DNA of 29,907 nucleotides from Candidatus Latescibacterota bacterium. GTDB lineage: Bacteria > JAAXHH01 > JACQVL01. The position numbers and the translations under genes are program-made. The stretch spans positions 1 to 29,907 of the forward strand of contig JACQVL010000038.1 of assembly GCA_016209865.1 (NCBI GenBank), in the 5' to 3' direction. The notes beneath the pieces were generated by a model. The model ran no database searches and was not told where the DNA came from. It saw nothing but the letters and a program-made list of their open reading frames with translations. Of the stretch, positions 10,976 through 18,770 are shown in pieces. How positions within the stretch are numbered: the stretch's first letter is position 1; the number at the start of each line of letters is the position of its first letter.

Positions 10976-12095
10976 TTACACGGCGGGCTTGCCATCCCGG
11001 TTTTGGCTCAAGAACGCGCGGATGAACCGGTCGATCTCCCCGTCCATCACCGCCTGGATGTTCCCCGCTTCTTCCCCGGTGCGATGGTCTTTGACGAGGG
11101 TGTACGGATGGAAGACGTACGACCGGATCTGACTCCCCCAGGCGATCTCCTTCTTCTGGGCCTCCATCGCCTCGACTTTCTTCCGCAGTTCCTCATGCTG
11201 GAGCTGGTAGAGTTTCGCCATCAAGAGCTTCATCGCGCTCTCCCGGTTCCGGTGCTGCGACCGCTCCGACTGGCACTGCACGACGATCCCGGTCGGGAGA
11301 TGGGTGATCCGGACGGCGGACGACGTCTTGTTGACGTGCTGTCCGCCCGCGCCGCTGGCCCGGAACGTGTCGATCTTCAGGTCGGCCTCGTTCAGGGCGA
11401 TGTCGCCGGGGTCCTCGATCTCCGGCAGGACGGAGACAGAGGCGAACGACGTGTGCCGGCGGTGGTTCGCGTCATACGGGGAGATGCGGACGAGCCGGTG
11501 GACGCCCGCTTCCGCCTTCAGGTAGCCGTAGGCGTACGGCCCGGTGACTTCGATATCGACGCTCTTGATACCCGCCTCCTCGCCCGGCTGCAGGTCGAGC
11601 ACGTCGGAGGCGTACCCGTGCATCTCGATCCAGCGGAGGTACATCCGCATCAGCATCTGGGCCCAGTCCTGCGACTCCGTCCCGCCCGCGCCCGGGTGGA
11701 TGGAGAGGATGGCGTTGTTCGCGTCGTCCGGCCCGGACAGGAGGCTCTGGAGTTCGAGCGCGTCGATCTCCCGCCGGAGCGGTCCGATCGCCCGTTCGAC
11801 CTCCGCCACCGTCTCCGCGTCCTCCTCTTCCTCGGCCAGCGTCGCTAAGGTCATCAAGTCGTCCATCTGCTGGTTGAGGGCGCGCCACCGCTCGATGACC
11901 TTTTTCAGGGAGCTGATGTCTTTCCCGACCGTCTGGGCGCGTTCCGGGTTGCCCCAGAACCCGGCCTCCGCCATTTCCTGCTCTAAGGCGGCGATGACGC
12001 GCTCTTTCGCCTCCAGGTCAAAGTAACCCTCGCAGGTCAGTCAGGCGAGTCTGGCATTCTTCTAAGATGGTTCTGAGTTCGGTGACTGTGATCAT
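10976..12095 (-). CDS. prfB: Peptide chain release factor 2, made by +1 programmed frameshift
   Basis: RF2 ends translation at UGA and UAA. The gene is in two frames. ATG at 12095 (GGAGG 5 nt upstream) opens 25 codons ending LRGLL, then an in-frame TGA at 12018-12020. After a +1 slip on CTT, reading resumes with DLEAKER and runs to 10976. The product would be 372 residues. The GGQ hydrolysis motif falls at 250-252 within SGAGGQHVNKT, the same position as in E. coli. The stop-codon recognition tripeptide at 205-207 reads SPY rather than the usual SPF. The frameshift is autoregulatory in known prfB genes: low RF2 slows termination at UGA and favours slippage. Annotating only the downstream frame would truncate the protein to 332 residues. 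Confidence 0.95.
12018..12031 (-). promoter_or_regulatory. prfB recoding site
   Basis: On the minus strand the sequence reads GAGGG TTA CTTTGAC. The internal Shine-Dalgarno-like GAGGG (12027-12031), slippery CTT (12021-12023) and TGA followed by C (12018-12020) are the established elements of bacterial RF2 frameshifting. The stop is codon 26, as in E. coli. Confidence 0.93.
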
Positions 12096-12116
12096 CTCAT
12101 CCTCCGTACAGACTGG

Positions 12117-12136
12117 ATTCCCGCATGCGCGGGAAT
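12117..12136. repeat. Small hairpin in the prfB leader
   Basis: ATTCCCGC (12117-12124) and GCGGGAAT (12129-12136) form a perfect 8-bp stem with a 4-nt loop, 12 nt upstream of the prfB ribosome-binding site. The unit resembles ATTCCC...GGGAAT repeats dispersed in several bacterial genomes (for example dRS3 of Neisseria). Whether it controls prfB is unknown. Confidence 0.6.
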
Positions 12137-12229
12137 GACACCAGGCAAAACATCATGAGATCAATGATTCAGCGAATCAACCAAATCTCAGCGAATACAC
12201 CAATATATGGTGGTTTCGCTCCTGCTCCA

Positions 12230-12290
12230 GGGCGCGATGAAACGCGCCCCTACAACGTCCCTATACGGGCGAACACAAGGTTCGCCCCTA
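12230..12290. repeat. Two TAGGGGCG-type hairpins upstream of prfB
   Basis: The first hairpin is GGGCGCG (12230-12236) with CGCGCCC (12243-12249). The second is GGGCGAAC (12267-12274) with GTTCGCCC (12280-12287), with a 5-nt loop. Both end in CCCCTAC on this strand, i.e. GTAGGGGCG on the other. The second is an inverted copy of the hairpin at 20965-20993, including the CTTGT loop. The 12096-12345 gap holds no gene. Confidence 0.75.
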
Positions 12291-12305
12291 CACCATGATC
12301 CTTCC

Positions 12306-12337
12306 CCTCTGCTCCTCTGCTCCCTCGCTCCCCTGCA
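12306..12337. repeat. 8-bp tandem repeat after the first oxidoreductase gene
   Basis: About four tandem octamers of the type CCTCTGCT (CCTCTGCT, CCTCTGCT, CCCTCGCT, CCCCTGC) lie 8 bp beyond the stop codon of the oxidoreductase gene. This is again a short-period array at a gene 3' end, although the period is 8. Confidence 0.55.
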
Positions 12338-12345
12338 TTATTTCC

Positions 12346-13380
12346 CTATCCCCCAAACGTCCTGAACATTTCCTCCATCAACTCCACGTCCCGGAGCGAA
12401 TCCGCGCCCGACGACCGGGACTCCCGATCATGCAGGATGCACTCGATAAACTGTTCGTCCGCCCGCTTGAACCCCCAGTCCCAGATCGCCTGTGGCTGAG
12501 ACCGTTCCTGAATCTTCCCGGCTTTGTACACCTCCACCCGCGCCGGGACGTTCCGGAGGAGCGGGGACGGGGTATGCACCTCCACCCAGCCGTGCTGGAA
12601 GTAGACTTTGAATTCCTCATCCCAAAAATTCGCGGAGATCCCGCCCACTTCCAGCACTGCGTCGAACCCGTCCATCCCGAAGACGACCACTCGCGCCGGG
12701 CTGTTCAGGTCGGCGTACTTCACCGTCTTCACATCTCCGGCGAGATGACGGAGCAGGTTCACGTCGTGACAGTACACGTTGTTGAACCCGTAGAACGGGC
12801 CGATCCGCGCCTCCGGGAGTCCGGCGGGCGGGCGTCGGACGACCTCCGGGTACGGCTCGTCCGTCGTGATGTGCTTCCCGATGTTGCACACCCAGTCCCC
12901 CCCGAAGCAGTGGGCGCGGACGAGAGTGATCGGGCCGAGTTCGTTCGACGCCCGCAGGTCGTCGATCATCCGCTTGGCGACCTCCACGCCGGGGTCGTAC
13001 CGTTTCATGTACCCGATGACGAGCTTCACTCCGTTCCGCTTCGCCGTCTCGACCATCGCATGGGCGTCCTCGACGTTCGTCGCCATCGGCTTTTCCATGA
13101 ACACGTGCTTCCCGGCGTTCATCAGGTCGATGGCCACCGGCGCGTGCAGGTCGTCCGACGTGATCTCCGCCACCGCGTCGATCTCCGGGTCGTTGCAGAG
13201 GTCGAGGTGACTCTTGTACACTTTTGGGATACGGTACTTGTCCGCCACCTGGCGGGCGAGCCGCGGCCGCCGCTCGGCGAGCGCGACGACCTCGCAGGTG
13301 TCGAACGTGACGAAATTGGCCAGATGGGCGAGCTGTCCCATATACCCCGCGCCGACGAACCCTAAGCGAACTTTGTCCAC
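12346..13380 (-). CDS. Gfo/Idh/MocA family NAD(P)-dependent oxidoreductase
   Basis: A 344-residue oxidoreductase. The N-terminal Rossmann fold opens with VRLGFVGAGYMGQLAHL (GxGxxG), and the conserved EKP motif occurs as FMEKPMA near residue 95, where the lysine normally contacts substrate and cofactor. The C-terminal half (about 125-344) is the Gfo/Idh/MocA alpha/beta substrate domain, with GFNNVYCHDVNLLRHL holding likely catalytic Asp and His residues. These enzymes oxidise or reduce sugars, inositols and related polyols. The substrate cannot be read from sequence and I give no gene name. The start is GTG at 13380 with AAGGGGGG about 8 nt upstream. Heptamer repeats lie immediately upstream and an octamer array downstream. 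Confidence 0.88.
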   Translation of the reverse strand: MDKVRLGFVGAGYMGQLAHLANFVTFDTCEVVALAERRPRLARQVADKYRIPKVYKSHLDLCNDPEIDAVAEITSDDLHAPVAIDLMNAGKHVFMEKPMATNVEDAHAMVETAKRNGVKLVIGYMKRYDPGVEVAKRMIDDLRASNELGPITLVRAHCFGGDWVCNIGKHITTDEPYPEVVRRPPAGLPEARIGPFYGFNNVYCHDVNLLRHLAGDVKTVKYADLNSPARVVVFGMDGFDAVLEVGGISANFWDEEFKVYFQHGWVEVHTPSPLLRNVPARVEVYKAGKIQERSQPQAIWDWGFKRADEQFIECILHDRESRSSGADSLRDVELMEEMFRTFGG

Positions 13381-13400
13381 GATGACCCCCCTTTGAGAGG

Positions 13401-13517
13401 ATTTTGGATTTTAGATTTTGGATTGTGGATTAAAGCGGTATGCTACTCACCATGCCATGACTGATTTCCGCGTTTCGAGATGTTGCAATCCAAAATCCAA
13501 AATCCCCAATCCAAAAT
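13401..13517. repeat. Inverted pair of ATTTTGG/CCAAAAT heptamer arrays
   Basis: Positions 13401-13431 carry ATTTTGG, ATTTTAG, ATTTTGG, ATTGTGG. Positions 13490-13517 carry CCAAAAT, CCAAAAT, CCCCAAT, CCAAAAT. The arms face each other over about 58 bp between the oxidoreductase start and the radC stop. The last base of the right arm is also the last base of the radC TGA. The 13381-13516 gap holds no gene. Confidence 0.85.
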
Positions 13518-14215
13518 CAAATCAGCCCCTTACTCGCCAGACTCGTGAACGTGCGATGGCCGACGATGATGTGGTCGAGCACCCGGATGTCGATCATCCG
13601 TCCAGCTTCGACGAGCTGGGTAGTGATCTTCAGGTCGTCCTGGCTGGGCGTTGGATCTCCAGACGGGTGATTATGCACGAAAATCACGGCGGCTGCGGAT
13701 TCCAGGATGGCCGGTTTGAACACCTCGCGCGGATGGACGATGCTGGCGGTGAGCGACCCTTCCGAGACGGTCATCTCTTTGATCAGTTTGTTCCGGGCGT
13801 CTAAGAGGACGACTTTGAACACCTCCTTCTTCAAGTCGCGGAGGCGTGGGATAAAGTAGTTGGCCACTTCGGCGCTCGACCCGAACGCTACCCGCTCGAC
13901 ATCCGGGGCTTCGAGCCGCCGACCGACTTCGACGGCCGCCTTCACTTGCGCCGCCTTGACCGGCCCGATGCCCGGCACTTCACACAGCTCACTGATCTCT
14001 CGTCCGGCCGCGTGACGGAGGCCGCCGAACCGCTTCAGCAGATCGCGGGCGATGTCGAGCGCGTTCCGGCCGGTGGCCGCATCCCCGGTGCGGAGCAGGA
14101 TGGCCAGGAGTTCCGCGTCCGACAGCGTACCCGGCCCGCATTTGATCAGCTTCTCGCGCGGCCGGTCGTCTTCCGGCCAGTCCTTGATGGTGATGATCGA
14201 CTTCATCTCGGTCAT
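13517..14215 (-). CDS. radC: RadC family JAB/MPN-domain protein
   Basis: A 232-residue RadC-type protein. It has an N-terminal helix-hairpin-helix (about 78-95, CEVPGIGPVKAAQ), then a JAB1/MPN domain with the metal motif HNHPSGDPTPSQDD (His181, His183, Asp194). An earlier proposed role in DNA repair is disputed for this family; some members are carried on mobile elements, so the name is structural rather than functional. ATG at 14215 has GGAGG 5 nt upstream. A longer in-frame N-terminus reaching 14272 would be read from ATTTTGG repeat DNA and is unlikely to be translated. Arrays of that heptamer flank the gene on both sides. Confidence 0.9.
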   Translation of the reverse strand: MTEMKSIITIKDWPEDDRPREKLIKCGPGTLSDAELLAILLRTGDAATGRNALDIARDLLKRFGGLRHAAGREISELCEVPGIGPVKAAQVKAAVEVGRRLEAPDVERVAFGSSAEVANYFIPRLRDLKKEVFKVVLLDARNKLIKEMTVSEGSLTASIVHPREVFKPAILESAAAVIFVHNHPSGDPTPSQDDLKITTQLVEAGRMIDIRVLDHIIVGHRTFTSLASKGLI

Positions 14216-14229
14216 GGGAACCTCCACTG

Positions 14230-14260
14230 ATTTTGGATTTGCGATTGTGGATTTTGGATT
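14230..14260. repeat. ATTTTGG heptamer array upstream of radC
   Basis: The four units are ATTTTGG, ATTTGCG, ATTGTGG and ATTTTGG plus a partial unit, starting 15 bp upstream of the radC ATG. A degenerate complementary stretch (AACCCAAAATCC) follows at about 14271-14282, so this may be a decayed inverted pair. Confidence 0.75.
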
Positions 14261-14363
14261 GGAGAATAACAACCCAAAATCCTCTTGTGGAGGGAAATTG
14301 CAAGAATACTCCCCCTGACCGGATTAGTCTCAGGATGGCCGGAAAACCTCGACATCAGTCGCC

Positions 14364-14414
14364 CGCCGTTTCAACGGCTGGCGTCTTGACGGCCGCGAGG
14401 CCTCGCGCCCCTAC
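14364..14414. repeat. 51-bp stem-loop repeat, copy 1
   Basis: A 51-bp element beginning CGCCGTTTCAACGG and ending CGCCCCTAC. It matches 16498-16548 in the same orientation with 5 mismatches. Its first part can fold as CCGTT/AACGG and its end as CGCGAGG/CCTCGCG. It stops 7 bp before the target duplication of the insertion sequence. Confidence 0.85.
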
Positions 14415-14429
14415 TCGTCACTGTTTTTT

Positions 14430-15714
14430 GGTTCTTCAACGATTTTTACGCTAAGGGTTTGTTAGCGACATTCGAGCAAGACTCTCAGACGGAAGTGGTC
14501 AAAGTTGACAAAGCCAAAGGCGCGTCGGTTGATGGCTTTGATGATATTGTTGATCCCTTCCACCAGTCCGTTGGTGATGCGATGCACAAAGAAGTTTAGG
14601 ATAGAGGTGCGCCAGCGCTGCAGCGTCTTGACAAAGGTGTCCAGATAGCGATTGCCCAGCGCCTTCGCCTGGTCGATCCACTGGGAGAGCCACCAGTCGG
14701 CCTGGTCGGGACAGTCAAAGGTGTCGTACCAGCGGCGGAAGTCTTCCTTGAGTTGCCAGAGTTGCTCGACCTCGGGGAAGGCCTGGAACGCCTGCTCCAG
14801 GCGCGGTTGCTCATCGGGTGTCAACTCTTCTGGATGCTTGAGGAACAGCCAGCGCAGGCGCTTGAGGACGTCCTGATCCGGCTGCATGTGCCGTAAGGCC
14901 CGCCGAGCTTTGTCGATAGCCTCATGGAGTTGCCGCATCACATGGAAGCGATCAATCACGATGGTGGCATTCGGCAGCACGGCGGTCGCACTGTTGACAA
15001 AGCCATCCCACATATCACAACTGAACACCTCGATGGCTTGGCAGAACGCGGGGCCTTGTTGCTGCAGGGAGGCGATCACGGCGGCTTGAGTGCGCTCGGG
15101 CAACAACTCGATGACGCAGGCGCGCTTCAGATCGATCAGCACACAAGCCTAACTGTTCTGCCCCTTGCGCAACGCGATGTCATCGATGCCGAGCCAGCGT
15201 ACCTGATCCCCAGGTTCCACCTGGCGAGCGGCTTGGCGTTCATAGATGGCCTGGACGACCGGCCACGCCAGGTTTTCTAACACGGCCCCTTGGGCAAAGG
15301 CGGTCTTCTCACACCGAGCACACAGATCGACTTCGTAGCGCTGCGTGGTCGTCCGGTTCGGCTCAACAAAGGCAAAGCGCTCACTGAAATACCGCTCACA
15401 GTCCGGACAAGAGAATTGCCGTTCTTCCAAGTCCAGATACACGTCCCGTCCAGTGATCGGGAGGTCCCGAATCGTCCGCTGATAGTACTTTTTCACCTCC
15501 TTGGTCGGACGAAGACAATTGGGACAGAGCGCTTCCCCGAAGCGACTGCGGCAGTGCACCACGAACTGCTGCTCGGTCAGTTCGATGCCGGTGACCTCTA
15601 TCTCCGGCAGATTTAAGAGGGCTTCGAGCTCGATGGTCATAGAGCTAAAAGAGAGAACTTTGGACAATTCGGCAACCCTACAGACACTGTTTCCGCCAAA
15701 ATCTTAGAAGAACC
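14430..15714 (-). mobile_element. ISL3-family insertion sequence with 8-bp target duplication
   Basis: A 1285-bp element. The ends are imperfect inverted repeats: GGTTCTTCAACGATTTT inward from 14430, and GGTTCTTCTAAGATTTT inward from 15714 on the other strand. The flanks are identical octamers TGTTTTTT at 14422-14429 and 15715-15722, the 8-bp duplication typical of ISL3. Length and the single transposase fit the family. The right-hand duplication overlaps the last two bases of the antitoxin-like gene's TAA, so insertion left that reading frame intact. An exact duplication suggests a fairly recent insertion. Confidence 0.93.
14462..15640 (-). pseudogene. ISL3 family transposase, interrupted by an amber codon
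   Basis: A DDE transposase of about 393 codons. The N-terminal part contains zinc-finger cysteines (CPNC, CPDC, CARC) and the first catalytic Asp in WLGIDDIALRKG. A TAG at 15149-15151 follows GQNS and interrupts the frame. Without shift, ACVLIDLKRACVIELLPERT and the rest continue, with SCDMWDGF, VIDRFHVMRQL and the likely catalytic Glu in NGLVEGINNIIK. One substitution would restore the frame. The downstream part has no ATG start of its own. ATG at 15640 is the likely original start; a TTG at 15667 is in frame. It is probably inactive unless complemented in trans or suppressed. Confidence 0.92.
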
Positions 15715-15720
15715 TGTTTT

Positions 15721-15972
15721 TTAAACTCCCGCGCCTAATTCTCCCCCACCGTCATCACGGGAATCTCTGGTGCTCCGTCGTTGTCGAATCTGTTCAGTCA
15801 ACGTCTGAACATCCAGTTGATCGAGCCAACTATGGCGCTCGACCGAATAGTCTCCATGGCCAATTTCAAACTGTTGCAAGAAACGAACCATCCCCGCCGG
15901 GCCTAACTCACGAGCGAGCGCTTCTAAGCCAGCCAGACGAATCTGCTCTAACGTCCTGGTTTGTATGCTCAT
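15721..15972 (-). CDS. Small protein partnered with the PIN toxin, putative antitoxin
   Basis: An 83-residue hydrophilic protein that I do not assign to a named antitoxin class. The central stretch LARELGPAGMVRFLQQFEIG followed by HGDYSVERHSWLDQLD looks like the small partner proteins found beside PIN-domain genes in cyanobacteria and other bacteria. The N-terminus (MSIQTRTLEQIRLAGLEA) is predicted helical and the C-terminus is Arg/Asp/Gly-rich. Its ATG overlaps the PIN gene stop as ATGA, so the two are translationally coupled. The insertion sequence lies immediately after its stop. The antitoxin role is inferred from this pairing; unusually, it is the second gene of the pair. Confidence 0.65.
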   Translation of the reverse strand: MSIQTRTLEQIRLAGLEALARELGPAGMVRFLQQFEIGHGDYSVERHSWLDQLDVQTLTEQIRQRRSTRDSRDDGGGELGAGV

Positions 15973-16418
15973 TGCTCAACGACCTCCTTCAGCCATGTCA
16001 GAGGGTTTTCCACTCGCACGCGCAGTTGTCCTGAAAGACGAGCAGCCAGACGGAGGAGTCGGTCATCGGTCGTCAAGAACACGGCAGCGCCGCTCCTTTC
16101 TGAGCAGGCAACGTGGAGAGCATCAAAGGAGCGAAACCCCAAGTTTTCGAGTTCTTGAGCGCGTGCCTCCTCAGTCTGTTCGACGAGAACAGAGTGATGG
16201 ATAGAAGCTGTCAGCACCTTAATGCGAGCTCGCCGCTCTGGATCAGGGATGTGCTCGATTTCAAGGTCTAACGCTTCGCTTCCGATCCATTGCCATTCGC
16301 CGGATTCAACATGGGTCAAGATAAGAAGAATTGCTTCAGATTCAAGACGGATTCTGTCCTGGGTCTGATCGTCAAACGGCCTATTCAAGCAACATGCATC
16401 AAGGTAGATTTGAGTCAT
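15969..16418 (-). CDS. PIN-domain ribonuclease, VapC-like toxin
   Basis: A 149-residue PIN-domain protein, a Mg-dependent RNase fold used by VapC toxins. It opens with YLDACCLNRPFDDQTQDR, carrying the first metal-binding Asp (Asp7). Other likely metal ligands are Glu53, Asp99 (SFDALHVA) and Asp118/Asp119 (TTDDRLL). The DxCCLNRPFDDQ opening belongs to a PIN subgroup common in cyanobacteria and other environmental bacteria. The last codons overlap the downstream small gene. Order is toxin first, partner second, the reverse of classical vapBC. The ribosome-binding site is weak. Target RNA is unknown. Confidence 0.85.
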   Translation of the reverse strand: MTQIYLDACCLNRPFDDQTQDRIRLESEAILLILTHVESGEWQWIGSEALDLEIEHIPDPERRARIKVLTASIHHSVLVEQTEEARAQELENLGFRSFDALHVACSERSGAAVFLTTDDRLLRLAARLSGQLRVRVENPLTWLKEVVEQ

Positions 16419-16463
16419 TCTTTGGCGAACCCTGTCTTACCCATCATAACTCTGACCTGACCC

Positions 16464-16548
16464 CCAGCCCCGTTCACGGGGCTTCGTATATTCAGCACGC
16501 CGTTTCAACGGCGGGCGTCTTGACGGGCGCGATTCCTCACGCCCCTAC
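16464..16548. repeat. Composite stem-loop repeat, full copy
   Basis: This 85-bp element has two strong hairpins, GCCCCGT/ACGGGGC (16467-16482) and CGCCGTT/AACGGCG (about 16498-16513), then a segment ending CGCCCCTAC. Its 3' 51 bp match 14364-14414. Its 5' 50 or so bp match the reverse complement of 24798-24852. The 16419-16643 intergenic stretch contains this element and other repeats but no gene. Confidence 0.85.
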
Positions 16549-16564
16549 CTTCGCCCCCTGTCTT

Positions 16565-16643
16565 CACTCGTCACTCGTCCGCCCGCCCATGCATGGGCGG
16601 GCACTTCCTCCCGAATCCCGTACCCCGAATCCCGTACCCCGAG
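16565..16643. repeat. Heptamer arrays and perfect palindrome after the slipin gene
   Basis: 16565-16578 is CACTCGT twice. 16581-16602 is a perfect 22-bp palindrome centred on CCATGCATGG. 16610-16643 is CCCGAAT, CCCGTAC, CCCGAAT, CCCGTAC, CCCGAG. The last array abuts the slipin stop codon (16644-16646). The palindrome could end slipin transcription, but no T-run follows it. Confidence 0.85.
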
Positions 16644-17471
16644 CTAATCCGTCGCGTTCGGATGCTCCGGGGACGACGCCACTGCTGGTGGGGCAGCGTC
16701 GGCCATCTTCCGGAGGAACGGGGTGAACAGATCGATAGGCACGGGGAAGATCGTCGTCGAATTCTTCTCGGCCCCGACCTCGACGAGCGTCTGGAGGAAC
16801 CGGAGCTGGAGGGAGATCGGCTGGGCGCTCATCACCGCCGCCGCATGGGTGAGCCTCTCCGCCGCCTGGGCCTCCCCCTCCGCGGCGATCACCTTCGCCC
16901 GCCGCTCGCGCTCCGCCTCCGCCTGCTTCGCCATCGCCCGCTGCATCTCCGGCGGGAGGTCGACGTTCTTCACCACGACCGCCGTCACTTTGACCCCCCA
17001 CGGCTCTGTCTGCTGGTCGAGCAACACCTGCAGTTCATCGTTGATCTTCTCCCGGTTGGCCAGCAGGTCGTCGAGTTCCACCTGGCCTAACACGCTCCGG
17101 AGCGTCGTCTGGGCAAGCTGGAAGGTGGCGTAGAGAAAGTCCTCCACCTCGATGATCGCCCTCTCCGGGTCGATCACCCGGAAGTAGATCACCGCATTGA
17201 CCTTGATGGACACATTATCCCGCGTGATCACATCCTGGGACGGCACATCTTTGGCGATCGTCCGCAGGCTCACTTTGATCATCTTATCGACGATCGGGAT
17301 GAGGAGGACGATGCCGGGGCCGTTCCCCCCCACGATCCCAGTCGCTAAGCGTCCCAACCGGAAGATGACCGCCCGTTCGTACTCCCGGAGCACTTTCACC
17401 GCGCTGGACAGGACGAAAATACCCGCGATGACGATGATGAGCAGGTAGAGCGGTAACGGACCGAACATCAT
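16644..17471 (-). CDS. Slipin/stomatin SPFH-domain membrane protein
   Basis: A 275-residue member of the SPFH (stomatin/prohibitin) superfamily, membrane scaffold proteins that form ring-like oligomers. It has one N-terminal hydrophobic segment (about 5-25). The SPFH domain follows, from [14 protein letters not shown] through [13 protein letters not shown] and [19 protein letters not shown] to about residue 200. A charged coiled coil ([23 protein letters not shown]) and an Ile/Leu/Phe-rich tail complete it. The ATG at 17471 shares a base with the nfeD TAA (TAATG). A second ATG at 17468 is better spaced from the GGAGG inside the nfeD end. Coupling to nfeD is the standard nfeD-slipin pair, where the NfeD protease may cleave the slipin. 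Confidence 0.93.
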   Translation of the reverse strand: MMFGPLPLYLLIIVIAGIFVLSSAVKVLREYERAVIFRLGRLATGIVGGNGPGIVLLIPIVDKMIKVSLRTIAKDVPSQDVITRDNVSIKVNAVIYFRVIDPERAIIEVEDFLYATFQLAQTTLRSVLGQVELDDLLANREKINDELQVLLDQQTEPWGVKVTAVVVKNVDLPPEMQRAMAKQAEAERERRAKVIAAEGEAQAAERLTHAAAVMSAQPISLQLRFLQTLVEVGAEKNSTTIFPVPIDLFTPFLRKMADAAPPAVASSPEHPNATD

Positions 17472-18766
17472 TACACCTCCTTTGGGCGATGCCGGACGAC
17501 ATGGAGCGTCAGGCCGGTGAGTCCGACGACCTGCACCGGCTCTCCTTTCTCGATGGGCTGGTCACTCCGGGCCGCCCATTGTTCGCCATGGACGAGGATG
17601 TGTCCCTGCGGGGTCAACGCGGAGAGCGCCACCCCGGCCGACCCGATCAGCCCCTGAGAGCCGGTCGTGGGCTTCCGTCGCTGGGCTTTCAGGCCGAACC
17701 CGACGGCGAACACGAAGAACGCCGTCGTCGCCAGGACCGCCGGGATGATCACCCGGAGGGAGACCCGCAGGAACGGGTACGGAGAGTCGATGAGCATCAT
17801 CGACCCGAGCGTCGTGGCGATGATGCCGCCGATCGTCAACGCCCCGTGGCTGGTGATCTTGATCTCGGCGATGAACATCGCCAGCCCGATGAGGATGAGG
17901 AGCAGCCCGGCGTAGTTGATGGGGAGCGTCTGGAGGGCGAACAGGGCGACGATCAGACAGATCCCGCCGATCACGCCGGGGAACACCGCGCCCGGGTTGG
18001 CCAACTCGAAGAACAGGCCGTAGAAACCCAGGAGCATCATCAGGTACGCGATGTTCGGGTTACTGAGGCTGGCTAACAGGGTGTCCCGCCATCCCATCTC
18101 CAGCCTGCGGACTTCCGCCCCCTTCGTGTGGAGCGTCCGCTTCCCGTGCGCTACTTCGACCGCCAGGGTGTCCATCTTCGCCAAGAGCGAATCCAGGTCG
18201 GCGGCGATAAAATCGATGACGCGCAGGTCGGCAGCTTCCCGTTCGGTAATCGACGCGCTCTCCCGGACGGCCTTCTCCGCCCATTCGATGTTCCGGCCAC
18301 GCCGCTGGGCGATCGTCCGGATGTAGCTCGCCGTGAAGTTCTCGATCTTCTTCGCCATCGTCGAGTCGGCGATCCCGCCCCCGATCCCGACCGGATGGGC
18401 CGCGCCGATGTTCGTCCCCGGCGCCATCGCGGCGACGTGAGCGCTCATCGTGATGAACACCCCGGCCGACCCCGCGCCCGATCCGCTGGGGGCGATATAG
18501 ACCGCCACCGGCACCTCCGACGCTAAGATGCTCTTGATGATGAGCTGAGTTGACTCTAACAGGCCGCCAGGAGTGTCCATCTCGATGACCAGACACGCCG
18601 CGCTGTCCTGTTCCGCCGTCTTGATGCTCTCGGCGATGTGCTTCACCATGACCGGGCCGATCACCCCGTCGAGCGTGGTGACGTCCACGTGGGTTCGGGC
18701 GAGCGCAGGACGTCCGAAGAGGCTCATCAGCAGGATCACCGGCCACATCATCGATTGTCGTCTCAT
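17471..18766 (-). CDS. nfeD: NfeD-like membrane serine protease (long form)
   Basis: A 431-residue long-form NfeD protein. A signal peptide ([15 protein letters not shown]...PALA) precedes a ClpP-class protease domain. That domain has [20 protein letters not shown] (nucleophile Ser100) and MAKKIENF (general-base Lys near 139-140). Spacing agrees with the Ser97/Lys138 dyad of the archaeal homologue PH1510. About five membrane helices follow (roughly 225-370), then a C-terminal OB-fold domain ([21 protein letters not shown]). ATG at 18766 is preferred over an in-frame TTG at 18784. It lies 4 nt after recG and its stop overlaps the slipin start. Confidence 0.93.
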   Translation of the reverse strand: MRRQSMMWPVILLMSLFGRPALARTHVDVTTLDGVIGPVMVKHIAESIKTAEQDSAACLVIEMDTPGGLLESTQLIIKSILASEVPVAVYIAPSGSGAGSAGVFITMSAHVAAMAPGTNIGAAHPVGIGGGIADSTMAKKIENFTASYIRTIAQRRGRNIEWAEKAVRESASITEREAADLRVIDFIAADLDSLLAKMDTLAVEVAHGKRTLHTKGAEVRRLEMGWRDTLLASLSNPNIAYLMMLLGFYGLFFELANPGAVFPGVIGGICLIVALFALQTLPINYAGLLLILIGLAMFIAEIKITSHGALTIGGIIATTLGSMMLIDSPYPFLRVSLRVIIPAVLATTAFFVFAVGFGLKAQRRKPTTGSQGLIGSAGVALSALTPQGHILVHGEQWAARSDQPIEKGEPVQVVGLTGLTLHVVRHRPKEV

Positions 18767-18770
18767 AGAT

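Noticed and set aside
13401-13517. Possible CRISPR array from repeated ATTTTGG/CCAAAAT units
   Set aside because: Units are 7 bp with no spacers, and no cas gene is present.
15149-15151. TAG in the ISL3 transposase as a pyrrolysine or read-through codon
   Set aside because: No pyl genes or read-through signal are visible, and a single nonsense change in a transposable element is the simpler explanation.
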